DNA from: an uncultured Bacteroidales bacterium
GTDB taxonomy: Bacteria > Bacteroidota > Bacteroidia > Bacteroidales > UBA932
Assembly (NCBI GenBank): GCA_946627685.1
Contig: CAMOVV010000001.1
Coordinates: 1 to 24,994 of the forward strand
DNA length: 24,994 bases
Reading direction: 5' to 3'
In this document: positions 1 through 8,315 of the stretch, in pieces
Position numbering within the stretch: position 1 is the first letter of the stretch
How the letters are laid out: the number at the start of each line of letters is the position of its first letter
Notes under the pieces: model-generated
Seen by the model: the letters and a program-made list of their open reading frames with translations, nothing else
Told to the model about the DNA's origin: nothing
Databases searched by the model: none
Program-made: the position numbers and the translations under genes

Positions 1-2025
1 TATATAGTTCATATAGACCACGGAATAGGTGTTTTCGGCGGTCTTGTGAGGATAAAGGACGACAAGGGAAGGATGCACGAGGTGGTAAAGCTGATATATA
101 AAGACGGGGACATTGTCTTCATATCAGTCCATTCCCTCAACAAGATATCGCGTTTCCGCTCCCGCGACGGCGAGGCTCCGAAGATAAACAAGCTTGGCTC
201 GAAAGCCTGGCAGACCCTTAAGAACGGGGCTAAATCGAGGATAAAAGATATAGCCAAGGACCTTATCCGGCTGTATGCCAAGAGGAAGGCTTCGAGGGGA
301 TTCGCCTTTTCCCCGGACACCTATCTTCAGGACGAGCTGGAATCTTCTTTCATGTACGAGGACACTCCCGACCAGGAAAAGGCTACGAAGGCCGTCAAAG
401 AGGACATGGAAGACAGGAGCCCGATGGACAGGCTTATATGCGGGGACGTGGGTTTCGGAAAAACCGAGATAGCGATAAGGGCGGCGTTCAAGGCGGCCAC
501 AGACAACAAGCAGGTAGCCGTCCTTGTACCCACCACCGTCCTGGCCCTCCAGCACTATGAGACATTCTCCGCCCGCCTGAAGGATTTTCCCGTAAAAGTG
601 GAATATGTCAGCCGCCTCAGGACGGCAAAGCAGATAAAGGAAATAAAGGAAGAGGTTGCTTCCGGGAAGATAGATATAATCATAGGAACCCATAAAATCC
701 TCGGGAAAGATTTCGAATTCAAGGATTTGGGTCTTCTCATAATAGACGAGGAGCAGAAATTCGGCGTGAGCGCCAAGGAAAAACTCCGCCAGATGAAACT
801 CTCGGTGGACACCCTCACCCTCACGGCCACCCCTATTCCCAGGACCCTGCAGTTCTCCCTTCTCGGAGCCCGCGTCCTTTCTATAATCAACACTCCCCCG
901 CCCAACAGGATACCTGTCCAGACAGAAATAATCCTCTTCAATCAAGAGGAGATAAAGAGCATCATCGACTATGAACTCAACCGCGGCGGACAGGTCTTTT
1001 TCCTGCATAACAGGGTGGAAGAACTTGAATCCATCAAGGAAATCCTTCACCGTCTCGTGCCGGATATGAGAATAGGGCTGGCGCACGGGCAGATGCCTCC
1101 GAAGGAAATGGAAGACACCATGCTCGGCTTCATAAAGGGAGAATACGACCTGCTGCTGTGTACCACGATCATAGAAAACGGCCTGGACATTCCCAACGTG
1201 AACACCATAATAATAAACCAGGCCCAGAACATAGGACTATCCGACCTGCACCAACTCAGGGGAAGGGTAGGAAGGTCCAACCGCAAGGCTTTTTGCTACC
1301 TGATAGTTCCTCCCCTCGCCACGGTGACGGACGACGCCCGCCGGAGGCTGAAGGCGATAGAGGAGTTCTCCGACCTCGGCAGCGGATTCAACATTGCCAT
1401 GCAGGATTTGGACATAAGGGGGGCTGGCAATCTTCTCGGGGCGGAACAGAGCGGATTCATCATGGATATGGGGTATGAAACCTACCAGAAGATTCTCCAG
1501 GAGGCCATGGAGGAACTCGGCGTGGAAACCGGAATGCCGGCCCCTTCGTCCAAAGAAGAATATAAGACCGATTGCACCATAGAAACCGACCAGCCGGCCA
1601 TGATTCCGGATGGGTATATAGATATAATCGCCGAGAAGATAAGGATTTACAAAATGCTGGATTCAATGTCTTCCGACAAGGAAATAGATTTGTTGAAAGA
1701 GAGGATGGAAGACCGGTTCGGCCCTGTTCCCGCGGAATTTGACAACCTTCTCAATGTTGTGAAAATAAGAAATTTAGGAGGACAGCTCGGCTTCGGGAAG
1801 ATTATTGTGAAGAACGGGATGCTGATATTGTTTTTTATTGCGGACCCCAGGTCTCCCTATTACCAATCCCCTGTTTTCGAAAACGTGATAACCAGGGTGA
1901 ACGCCTGGCCGGACCTTTTCAATTTCAAGCAGGCGGACGGAAAGGTGAAGATTGTATGCAGGGGGATAAACTCTTTAGGCTCCGCGCTTTCAACTCTTGA
2001 AAAATTATCATCGAAAGTGAAATGA
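1..2025 (+). CDS. mfd: Transcription-repair coupling factor Mfd, 3' part (5' end outside window)
   Basis: Mfd is the cytoplasmic DNA translocase that removes stalled RNA polymerase from lesions and recruits UvrA. The reading frame is open from base 1 (YIVHIDHGIGVFGGLV), which is the CarD-like RNA-polymerase-interacting domain, so the UvrB-like N-terminal modules lie upstream of the window. About 674 residues remain. Visible motifs in order: Walker A GDVGFGKT (442-465), Walker B DEEQ (745-756), motif III TATPIPRTL, helicase motif VI GRVGRSNR, and the TRG translocation motif around RGAGNLLGAEQSG (about 1420-1455), followed by the C-terminal D7-like domain. DEEQ in place of the DEEH of E. coli is a normal variant as far as I recall. 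The TGA stop overlaps the coaX start as ATGA, implying translational coupling with the envelope genes downstream. Nothing suggests damage; the truncation is only the window edge. Confidence 0.98.
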   Translation, partial: YIVHIDHGIGVFGGLVRIKDDKGRMHEVVKLIYKDGDIVFISVHSLNKISRFRSRDGEAPKINKLGSKAWQTLKNGAKSRIKDIAKDLIRLYAKRKASRGFAFSPDTYLQDELESSFMYEDTPDQEKATKAVKEDMEDRSPMDRLICGDVGFGKTEIAIRAAFKAATDNKQVAVLVPTTVLALQHYETFSARLKDFPVKVEYVSRLRTAKQIKEIKEEVASGKIDIIIGTHKILGKDFEFKDLGLLIIDEEQKFGVSAKEKLRQMKLSVDTLTLTATPIPRTLQFSLLGARVLSIINTPPPNRIPVQTEIILFNQEEIKSIIDYELNRGGQVFFLHNRVEELESIKEILHRLVPDMRIGLAHGQMPPKEMEDTMLGFIKGEYDLLLCTTIIENGLDIPNVNTIIINQAQNIGLSDLHQLRGRVGRSNRKAFCYLIVPPLATVTDDARRRLKAIEEFSDLGSGFNIAMQDLDIRGAGNLLGAEQSGFIMDMGYETYQKILQEAMEELGVETGMPAPSSKEEYKTDCTIETDQPAMIPDGYIDIIAEKIRIYKMLDSMSSDKEIDLLKERMEDRFGPVPAEFDNLLNVVKIRNLGGQLGFGKIIVKNGMLILFFIADPRSPYYQSPVFENVITRVNAWPDLFNFKQADGKVKIVCRGINSLGSALSTLEKLSSKVK

Positions 2026-2750
2026 AAAAGCTCCTTGTAGAAATTGGCAATACCGCGCTGAAGGCGGCCTGGGCTGAAGGAATGACACTTGGCAAGACTT
2101 ACCGTTACCAGGGAGAAAAGCCCGTGGATTTCATTCTGGAGATAACTGAGAAAGAGAAGCCGTCCATAATGGTTGTTTCGTCGCAATACGAGATTTCCAA
2201 AGCCGACGAGGCCGCCCTCCGGAAGGTCTGCGGGACGCTTCTTATCCTCGACAGCCGCCATACGGATATTCTCGAGGCATCCCGCCTTCCCTCGTACATT
2301 TCTTTTGACAGGGCGGCAAACATACTGGCAGCCAGATATTTGTTCAAAGGAAAAAGCTGCACGCTTTTCGACTTCGGCACCACCCTTACCGTGGATTTCA
2401 TATCTTCTTCCGGAGAGTATGAAGGAGGAAACATTTCCCTCGGCTGCCGTACCAGATTCAAGGCTCTCAACCGCTATTCCAAGTCTCTTCCCCTTATTGA
2501 CAATCCGGTGGAAACGCTGCCAGCAGGCAATTCCCAGAAGTCGTCTATAGAGTCCGGAATCATCTCGGGCATAATGTTTGAAATAGAAGGCTACGTCGCC
2601 CGCCGTCCGGATGACGTGGTCATATTCACCGGCGGAGACGCGAATTATTTTGCAAAATGGATGAAAAATTCCATATTTGCGATTTGCAATCTGGTCCTTA
2701 TGGGTTTGGCCATTATTGCCGAAGAGTATGAAGAAAACGCTGTTGAATAA
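2022..2750 (+). CDS. coaX: Type III pantothenate kinase
   Basis: CoaX phosphorylates pantothenate, the first step of coenzyme A synthesis, in the cytoplasm. The 242 residues are the usual length of this ASKHA-fold family. Recognisable motifs are an N-terminal phosphate loop (VEIGNTALK, residues 6-14), SFDR with the conserved Asp-Arg (about residues 88-91), the monovalent-cation and phosphate motif DFGTTLTVDF (about 117-126), the GGNISLG turn, and FTGGDA near the C-terminus. The phosphate loop has Glu where the family normally has Asp (DxGNT/S), and SFDR replaces the usual GxDR; both are discussed as a finding. The ATG overlaps the mfd stop by four bases, and the 3' end overlaps the next gene by 23 bases, so it sits inside a compact transcription unit. 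The other family features support a working enzyme, but activity is inferred. Confidence 0.92.
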   Translation: MKKLLVEIGNTALKAAWAEGMTLGKTYRYQGEKPVDFILEITEKEKPSIMVVSSQYEISKADEAALRKVCGTLLILDSRHTDILEASRLPSYISFDRAANILAARYLFKGKSCTLFDFGTTLTVDFISSSGEYEGGNISLGCRTRFKALNRYSKSLPLIDNPVETLPAGNSQKSSIESGIISGIMFEIEGYVARRPDDVVIFTGGDANYFAKWMKNSIFAICNLVLMGLAIIAEEYEENAVE

Positions 2751-4062
2751 GATTTTGTTGGCTGTATGCTTCTTTGCGGGGGGATTTTCTTCCTTCGCTC
2801 AGGAGATTAGCGGCACCTACAGCGCCTTCTCCCCTTATTCCATCTATGGCATAGGGGACATAGCCAAGGGCACAACGTCTCACAACAGCAGCATGGGAGG
2901 AGTCGGAATAGCCACAAGGGACAGCCGCTTCGTGAATCCGATGAACCCGGCCGCCGTCACGGCGAGGGATTCCCTTTCCTTCATGGTTGACGTTTCACTG
3001 GCGCAGAGGAACGTGTTCTTTTCCCAGGGAGGAGTAAATTCCGTCAACAACACCTTCAATTTCAACAATTTCGTGTTTTCTTTCCCGATTTACGGAAAGT
3101 ACCTTGACTTTTATGCCGGAATCACTCCCCACAGCTCCATAGGATACAAGGTTTCACACCCCATCACCGACCCTGCGTTAATCGGCCTCACCGGCAATGT
3201 GACCTACACTTCCGAAGGCAACGGTTCGGTGAACAAGATTTATTTCGGGGCCGGCAGCCAGCTGTTCAGGCGGCTTTCCGTCGGAGTGGAAGGCATATAT
3301 TATTTCGGAAAGCTTACCAAGACCACGACGATGGACTTCGCCAACACCTCTTTCAGGACCATAATGAGCGGCCACGAGCTTTCCCTGAGAGGTATGACCG
3401 TCAAGGCAGGGGCCCAGCTCGACGTTCCGATGGGTGAAAATTCCACCATGACCCTTGGAGCCACATACAGGCTCGGGACCAACATGAGAGGATATAACAA
3501 AGACTATCTGATAGCCTCCATATCTTCAGCCTACGACACCGTGAGATTCAACCAGGACACGCTTCACAGGATGAAGGACAGGGTGAAATTCGCCGACGAA
3601 CTCGGCGTCGGAATAGCTTTCCGCGGAGGTGACAAATGGACTTTCGAGGCGAATTACATCAGGTCCAACGCGACTGGCTGCGGGTATTCGGCCGTCTCCG
3701 GATTCAAGAACGAGTCCGAAAACGTGAGATTCTCTTCCGGAGTGTCTCAGTCGGTCAGGATAGGCGCCTCCTACGTTCCCAACAGGAACGACATCCGCTA
3801 CTACATGAGGAGGGTAGCCTATAGGGCCGGAGCATACTGGGATCAGGCTTATTATAAGGTAAACGGGTATGATGTAAATACTTACGGCCTTACCTTCGGT
3901 GCGTCGTTCCCGGTGAACAGGCAGAGGAACTACCTCAATGTGGGAGTGGACCTCGGCCAGAGGGGAACAAAGGACAATGACCTTATCCGGGAAAGATTCA
4001 TTAACTTTACCGTAGGAATAAATATATTTGACATCTGGTTTGTTAAACCCAAATATGATTAA
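2728..4062 (+). CDS. Outer-membrane beta-barrel protein (OmpP1/FadL/PorV-like)
   Basis: The product is 444 residues. I chose the start at 2728 because it gives a clean signal peptide (MKKTLLNKILLAV..., cleavage after SSFA before QEISG). An upstream in-frame ATG at 2677 lies deep inside coaX and would add a non-signal extension. The mature protein is rich in alternating aromatic strands and begins with SAFSPYSIYGIGD and a conserved Gly-rich GGVGIATRDS segment followed by MNPAAVTARD, typical of Bacteroidota FadL/PorV-type barrels. It ends in hydrophobic strands (INIFDIWFVKPKYD). It overlaps coaX by 23 bases and is followed four bases later by the TPR gene, so it is co-transcribed with envelope-assembly functions. 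The transported substrate or role is unknown; from memory this gene often follows coaX in related genomes. A non-transport scaffold role is possible. Confidence 0.75.
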   Translation: MKKTLLNKILLAVCFFAGGFSSFAQEISGTYSAFSPYSIYGIGDIAKGTTSHNSSMGGVGIATRDSRFVNPMNPAAVTARDSLSFMVDVSLAQRNVFFSQGGVNSVNNTFNFNNFVFSFPIYGKYLDFYAGITPHSSIGYKVSHPITDPALIGLTGNVTYTSEGNGSVNKIYFGAGSQLFRRLSVGVEGIYYFGKLTKTTTMDFANTSFRTIMSGHELSLRGMTVKAGAQLDVPMGENSTMTLGATYRLGTNMRGYNKDYLIASISSAYDTVRFNQDTLHRMKDRVKFADELGVGIAFRGGDKWTFEANYIRSNATGCGYSAVSGFKNESENVRFSSGVSQSVRIGASYVPNRNDIRYYMRRVAYRAGAYWDQAYYKVNGYDVNTYGLTFGASFPVNRQRNYLNVGVDLGQRGTKDNDLIRERFINFTVGINIFDIWFVKPKYD

Positions 4063-4066
4063 CGAT

Positions 4067-5389
4067 ATGAAAAAGTTGACTTTGGCGATTCTTGGCGTGG
4101 CGATGCTTTTCGCAGGCATCGATATGTCCGCCCAGGGAAAATACGGAAAGGACAGCGCAGAGTGCATCAAATACCTTTCCTATTACAAGGACTATTTCAA
4201 GCAGAAGAGTTACAATGACGCCCTTCCCAACTGGAGGAAGGCCTTCCGTCTCTGTCCTCCCACTGCCAGCCAGAATATGCTTCTGGACGGTTCCACCCTT
4301 GTCAGGAACCTCATCAGGACGGAGAAGGACGCTGCCAGGAGGAACTCCCTCATCGATACCCTTCTGAGCATCCATGACATCAGGGCCCAGTACTATCCCA
4401 AGTATGCCGTGACGGCTCTCAACAACAAGGGACTGGACGCCTCCAACCTTATAAAGGACGATCCTGACAAGCTTTACAATATCTTCCAGGAGGTAATTTC
4501 CGCCAACAAGGAGCAGACCCGTCCCGGTCTCCTTCTCCTCAACATGGACGCCACCATCAAGCGCTATGCCGACGGAAAGGTTTCCACCGATGATGTTCTC
4601 AGCACATACGAGAAAGCCCTTGCCCTTCTCGACGCGGCTCCCGTAAAGACCGACGCCGACAAGGAGCAGAGGGACAATGTCCGTTCCGACCTTGAGAACC
4701 TCTTCATCACCAGCAAGGTGGCTTCCTGCCAGGACCTCATCGCCCTCTTCACCCCCAGGTTCGAGGCCGCTCCCAACGACATCGACCTTGTCAACAACAT
4801 CGTGAAGATGCTTGCGATAACCGAGGACTGCACCGACAACGACCTTTTCCTCAAGGCCGTTACCGCAATGTATAACAACAATCCCTCGGCTTCCGCCGCA
4901 TACTACCTCTACAGGCTCAACAACTCCAGGAACAACACCGCCGACGCTGTCAAATACCTTGAAGAGGCCATCGCTTCTCCCGAGACCGACATTGCGACCA
5001 AGGCCGGATACGAGTTCGAACTTGCCACCGTTTCTCTCAAGAACGGCAATCACGCCAAAGCTGTCGAGGCCGCCAATAAGGCTGCCGAGCTTGATTCCTC
5101 TTATCTTGGAAAGAGCTACTACCTCATCGGAACCATCTGGGGCTCAACCAAATGCGGAGGCGGCTACATCGCTTCCAGGGCTCCTTACTGGGTTGCCGTG
5201 GATTACCTCATCAAGGCAAGGAATGCTGACAGCTCCCTCACCGAGGACTGCAACAGGCTCATCGGCCAGTACAGTTCCTACTATCCCCAGAAGGCCGAGG
5301 CTTTCATGTATGACGTCACCGACGGCCAGTCTTACACCGTCTCCTGCGGCGGCATGAGGGCCACCACCACCGTGAGAACCCAGAACTAA
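4067..5389 (+). CDS. Exported tetratricopeptide-repeat protein
   Basis: This 440-residue protein has an N-terminal signal peptide (MKKLTLAILGVAMLFAGIDMSA, with QGKYGKD after cleavage), so it acts outside the cytoplasm, probably in the periplasm. In-frame ATGs at 4028 and 4055 exist, but the 4067 start gives the best signal peptide and lies four bases after the barrel gene's stop. The body is helical, with TPR-like motifs: YNDALPNWRKAFRLCPP near residue 45, and NAADAV/YLEEAIA and KAVEAANKAAELD motifs near residues 290-350. The C-terminus has a small Cys/Gly-rich end (SCGGMRATTTV). Codon choice is strongly biased to C-ending codons, suggesting high expression. Its position between an outer-membrane barrel and LptC points to an envelope scaffold or assembly role; that is inference, and no enzymatic motif is visible. 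Confidence 0.8.
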   Translation: MKKLTLAILGVAMLFAGIDMSAQGKYGKDSAECIKYLSYYKDYFKQKSYNDALPNWRKAFRLCPPTASQNMLLDGSTLVRNLIRTEKDAARRNSLIDTLLSIHDIRAQYYPKYAVTALNNKGLDASNLIKDDPDKLYNIFQEVISANKEQTRPGLLLLNMDATIKRYADGKVSTDDVLSTYEKALALLDAAPVKTDADKEQRDNVRSDLENLFITSKVASCQDLIALFTPRFEAAPNDIDLVNNIVKMLAITEDCTDNDLFLKAVTAMYNNNPSASAAYYLYRLNNSRNNTADAVKYLEEAIASPETDIATKAGYEFELATVSLKNGNHAKAVEAANKAAELDSSYLGKSYYLIGTIWGSTKCGGGYIASRAPYWVAVDYLIKARNADSSLTEDCNRLIGQYSSYYPQKAEAFMYDVTDGQSYTVSCGGMRATTTVRTQN

Positions 5390-5392
5390 GTC

Positions 5393-6022
5393 TTGGCTGC
5401 AAGCGGAAAAATATTGAAGATGACGGCAACCGCAATCGCGGTTGCTTTCATCTTTTTTTCTTGCGGCAAAAAACTCTCCGTAGCCGACAAGCTGGACCTC
5501 AGTAAGACCCCCGTCCAGACGGTGGACAGCATGTTCATAGTGCAGACTACGGACGGAGGGCTGCAGTACAGGGTTGAGGCCGGACTGATGGAGAGATACT
5601 CCACGGATACCACCACCTATGAGAAGTTTCCGCACGGAGTGGAACTCTACGGCTACAACGAGGAAGGTCTCCTTGAAACCATGATAATCGCCGACGACGC
5701 CCTTCACGAGCAGAACAGCAAGAGTAAGGAAGAGAAGTGGTCGGCTTTCGGTAACGTGGTGATACAGAATATATTGAAGAGGGAGACCATGGAGACGGAC
5801 ACAATCTACTGGGACAGGACCAAGGGAGAGATTTATACCGACTGCTACGTGAGGCTCTATTCCCCCGACGGCTTTATGCAGGGAATAGGCATGCGCTCAG
5901 ACGAGAGGGCCCGGAATTCCATCATTTACAAGCCCTTCGACAGCTTCGGAGTCGTTGCCAGGGACACTACGGCCGTGGTGATTGATTCTGTGAATTTTAT
6001 AGGCCCCTTTCCTAAAAAATAG
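5393..6022 (+). CDS. lptC: LPS-export protein LptC, lipoprotein form
   Basis: LptC is the periplasmic bridge component passing lipopolysaccharide from the inner-membrane LptBFG transporter towards LptA/LptD. The product is about 209 residues with a lipobox-like FIFFSC followed by GKKLSVAD, then a beta-rich LptC-type domain (GVELYGYNEEGLLETMIIADDA, AFGNVVIQN, ETDTIYWDRTKGEIYTD, GIGMRSDE). The start is uncertain. TTG at 5393 gives a signal peptide with two lysines in the n-region; TTG 5414 and ATG 5420 are shorter alternatives, and the ATG version has no positive charge before the hydrophobic core. It follows the TPR gene by three bases and ends 73 bases before the ppiD-like gene. E. coli LptC is anchored by a transmembrane helix rather than a lipid, so the lipoprotein anchor is a lineage variation I infer from the Cys. 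Confidence 0.85.
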   Translation: MAASGKILKMTATAIAVAFIFFSCGKKLSVADKLDLSKTPVQTVDSMFIVQTTDGGLQYRVEAGLMERYSTDTTTYEKFPHGVELYGYNEEGLLETMIIADDALHEQNSKSKEEKWSAFGNVVIQNILKRETMETDTIYWDRTKGEIYTDCYVRLYSPDGFMQGIGMRSDERARNSIIYKPFDSFGVVARDTTAVVIDSVNFIGPFPKK

Positions 6023-6044
6023 TGTTAGTTTACTGAAAAATCAT

Positions 6045-6052
6045 TATCTTCG
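6045..6052 (+). promoter_or_regulatory. Possible -7 box upstream of the PpiD-like gene
   Basis: TATCTTCG differs at one position from the Bacteroidota -7 consensus TAnnTTTG and lies 43 bases before the ATG at 6096, in an A/T-rich 73-base gap. No TTG is visible about 20 bases upstream. The gene may equally be read through from lptC. Confidence 0.4.
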
Positions 6053-6095
6053 CAGCCCAAATATTTAAGCGAAAAAAATTTAAAGATTAATCGAT

Positions 6096-8192
6096 ATGGC
6101 GGTACTTGAAAAAATCCGTGTCAAATTCGGCCTCGCGGCATCCATCATAATTGCCCTGGGCCTGCTTTCATTTATTATCGATCCCAGCGAACTTGTTTCC
6201 GCGTTCAACAACATGTCTTCCAGGAATGATGTAGGCAATATCGACGGAAAGGCCATACCCTACACCGACTTCTCCGAAAGCGTGGACAGATACTCCCGTA
6301 TCAGCGAGATAGTTACAGGAAGCGCCACCCACACCGACGCCGAGCAGGAGCAGATCAGGAACTCCGCCTGGCAGTCCCTTGTTGACAAATACCTGTTCAT
6401 CAAGAACGCCAAGGCCGCCGGTATCGGAGTAGGAGACGAAGAGGTGGTAAACCTGACCACCGGCGACATGGTAAGCCCGATGATTTCCCAGCAGCCCATG
6501 TTCCTCGACCAGGACGGAAATTTCTCCGCATCAAAGGTTTCCGAATTTGTCCAGGGCATTCCTGCCGACCCCAGCGGGGACATGAAGCTTTTCTGGAACT
6601 GGCTCCAGACCTCGGTTTACACCCAGGCCTTCTATGAGAAGTACTACTCTCTCTTCACGAACTCCGATTTCCAGACTCCTCTCATGCAGAAGAGGCTTAT
6701 CTCCGAGAGCAACACCACCAGCGACGTCGATTTCGTCATGGTTCCCGTCGGTTTCGAAAGAGACACCACCATCAAGGTTTCCAATGATGAAATCCGCGCT
6801 TTCTACAACGGCCACAAGGATTTCTTCCGCCAGGTAGCTTCCCGCGACATCGAATACACCGTTTTCGAGGTCAAGCCTTCCGAGAGCGACATTGCAGCCG
6901 CCTCCGAAAACATGAACAACCTTTACGAGGAATTTAAGACTGCCGAGAACATTAAGTCCTTCATTTCAAGGAATTCCGAGACTTCCCTTTCAAACTACTG
7001 GTACAAGTCCGGAGAACTCATCCCCGTCAACAAGGATATCGACAGCTTCGTTTTCGGCGGCAATTCCGACGAAGTCTCCCCCATCTACAAGGATAACAAC
7101 ATCTTCTACGCCGTCAAGGTGACCGACACCAAGATGATACCCGACTCCGCTTACGTCAGGCATATCCTTCTTCAGGGAGAGAACGCGGACAAACTTGCCG
7201 ACTCGCTTGTCACCGTGCTTGCAAAGGGAGAGAATTTCGCCAACCTCGTTTCCGAGTATTCCGATGACAAGAATTCCGCTTATGACGGAGAGCTCGGCAA
7301 CATCGGCTGGCTGACCCAGAATTACATGATTCCCGGCTTTGAGGGCGTGCTTACGGCTGATGTGAAAAAGCCCATGTCCGTCAAGACCATGTACGGAACC
7401 CATGTTGTAGAGGTTGTCAAGAAGACCGCTCCTGTCCTGAAGAAACAGGTGGCCATCCTTTCCAAGACCGCCCTCGCCAGCACCGAGACTTTCAACGACT
7501 ATTATTCCCAGGCCAACAAGCTCGCCACCCTTTCCGCCGGAAAGGTTGAGAATTACAGGAAGGCCGTCGATACCCTCGGCGTTTACTCCCACCCGATGAA
7601 CGGCATCACCGAGGCCACATCCTCCTACGGAGCCATCGACCACGCCAAGGAAGTGACCCGTTGGGCATTCAGCAACAAGCCCGGCAAGGTGTCCAACATC
7701 ATCACCGTGGACAACAAATACTTCTTCGTGGTTGCCGTCAACGGAGCCCACAAAGAGGGTTATGCCACCCTCCAGGAGGTTTCCTCCCAGATTTCCGAGC
7801 GCCTCTACGGCGACAAGCTCCGCGAGAAGAACGCTGACGAGGTTGCCAAGAAGATTGCCGGCCTGACTGACCTTCAGACCATTGCCGACACCCTTCACAC
7901 GACGGTCAGCAACATTCCCGCCCTTGCCTTCTCTTCCCTTCAGGGACAGAGCACCGATCCCAGGCTTGCGGGTGCAGCCAGCGTCGCCCCCGAGGGAAAA
8001 ATCTGCGGCCCTCTCGCCGGAACTATCGGAGCCTATGTATATAGGGTAAATTCCCGCGACACCGGGTCCTACTTCACCGAAGAGGATGCCAAGAACCAGA
8101 AAGCCCGCTTCGAGAACTTTGATGTCCAGATGCTCCTTCCCGTCATGATGCAGGATGCAGACGTTAAGGACAATCGCGCAAGGTTCTTCTAG
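6096..8192 (+). CDS. ppiD: PpiD-like membrane-anchored peptidylprolyl isomerase
   Basis: This 698-residue protein has one N-terminal transmembrane helix (about residues 11-28, FGLAASIIIALGLLSFII) after a short charged segment, and a periplasmic region beginning with a SurA/PpiD-type N-domain (NIDGKAIPYTDFSESVDRY). A parvulin-type rotamase domain spans about residues 350-437 (YVRHILLQ ... ELGNIGWLTQNYMIPGFE ... GTHVVEVVKK). The remainder is a second helical chaperone region. This order matches PpiD: an inner-membrane-anchored chaperone helping outer-membrane and secreted proteins fold after Sec export. At about 700 residues it is somewhat longer than E. coli PpiD (about 620). The context after an OMP, a TPR protein and LptC fits envelope biogenesis. 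A strong terminator follows. It could also be called SurA-like; the N-terminal anchor and single central parvulin domain favour PpiD. Confidence 0.88.
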   Translation: MAVLEKIRVKFGLAASIIIALGLLSFIIDPSELVSAFNNMSSRNDVGNIDGKAIPYTDFSESVDRYSRISEIVTGSATHTDAEQEQIRNSAWQSLVDKYLFIKNAKAAGIGVGDEEVVNLTTGDMVSPMISQQPMFLDQDGNFSASKVSEFVQGIPADPSGDMKLFWNWLQTSVYTQAFYEKYYSLFTNSDFQTPLMQKRLISESNTTSDVDFVMVPVGFERDTTIKVSNDEIRAFYNGHKDFFRQVASRDIEYTVFEVKPSESDIAAASENMNNLYEEFKTAENIKSFISRNSETSLSNYWYKSGELIPVNKDIDSFVFGGNSDEVSPIYKDNNIFYAVKVTDTKMIPDSAYVRHILLQGENADKLADSLVTVLAKGENFANLVSEYSDDKNSAYDGELGNIGWLTQNYMIPGFEGVLTADVKKPMSVKTMYGTHVVEVVKKTAPVLKKQVAILSKTALASTETFNDYYSQANKLATLSAGKVENYRKAVDTLGVYSHPMNGITEATSSYGAIDHAKEVTRWAFSNKPGKVSNIITVDNKYFFVVAVNGAHKEGYATLQEVSSQISERLYGDKLREKNADEVAKKIAGLTDLQTIADTLHTTVSNIPALAFSSLQGQSTDPRLAGAASVAPEGKICGPLAGTIGAYVYRVNSRDTGSYFTEEDAKNQKARFENFDVQMLLPVMMQDADVKDNRARFF

Positions 8193-8214
8193 TCAGGAGA
8201 TTCAATTATATCGA

Positions 8215-8250
8215 AACGGAGATCCGGATAGTTTCCCGGGTCTCCGTTTT
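8215..8250 (+). terminator. Intrinsic terminator after the envelope block
   Basis: The left arm AACGGAGATCCGG (8215-8227) pairs with the right arm CCGGGTCTCCGTT (8236-8248) with a single G-U wobble, making a 13-bp stem with an 8-base loop. It is followed by TTTT, and one further A-T pair (8214/8249) can extend it. It lies 22 bases after the ppiD-like stop, ending that transcript before the GH2 promoter. Confidence 0.88.
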
Positions 8251-8283
8251 CAGTTTGACGAAGGCCGGATGAGAAATAAATCT

Positions 8284-8291
8284 TATCTTTG
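8284..8291 (+). promoter_or_regulatory. -7 box of the GH2 gene
   Basis: TATCTTTG is an exact match to TAnnTTTG, 24 bases before the ATG at 8316 and just after the upstream terminator. A TTTG at 8254-8257 is 26 bases away, longer than the usual 17-23 base spacing, so the -33 element is unclear. Confidence 0.65.
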
Positions 8292-8315
8292 GGAAACAAT
8301 AAACAAATCGAAAAA

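Noticed and set aside
2677..2727. A longer start for the barrel protein, within coaX
   Set aside because: It adds a hydrophobic but non-signal extension ahead of a perfect signal peptide; the ATG at 2728 fits better.
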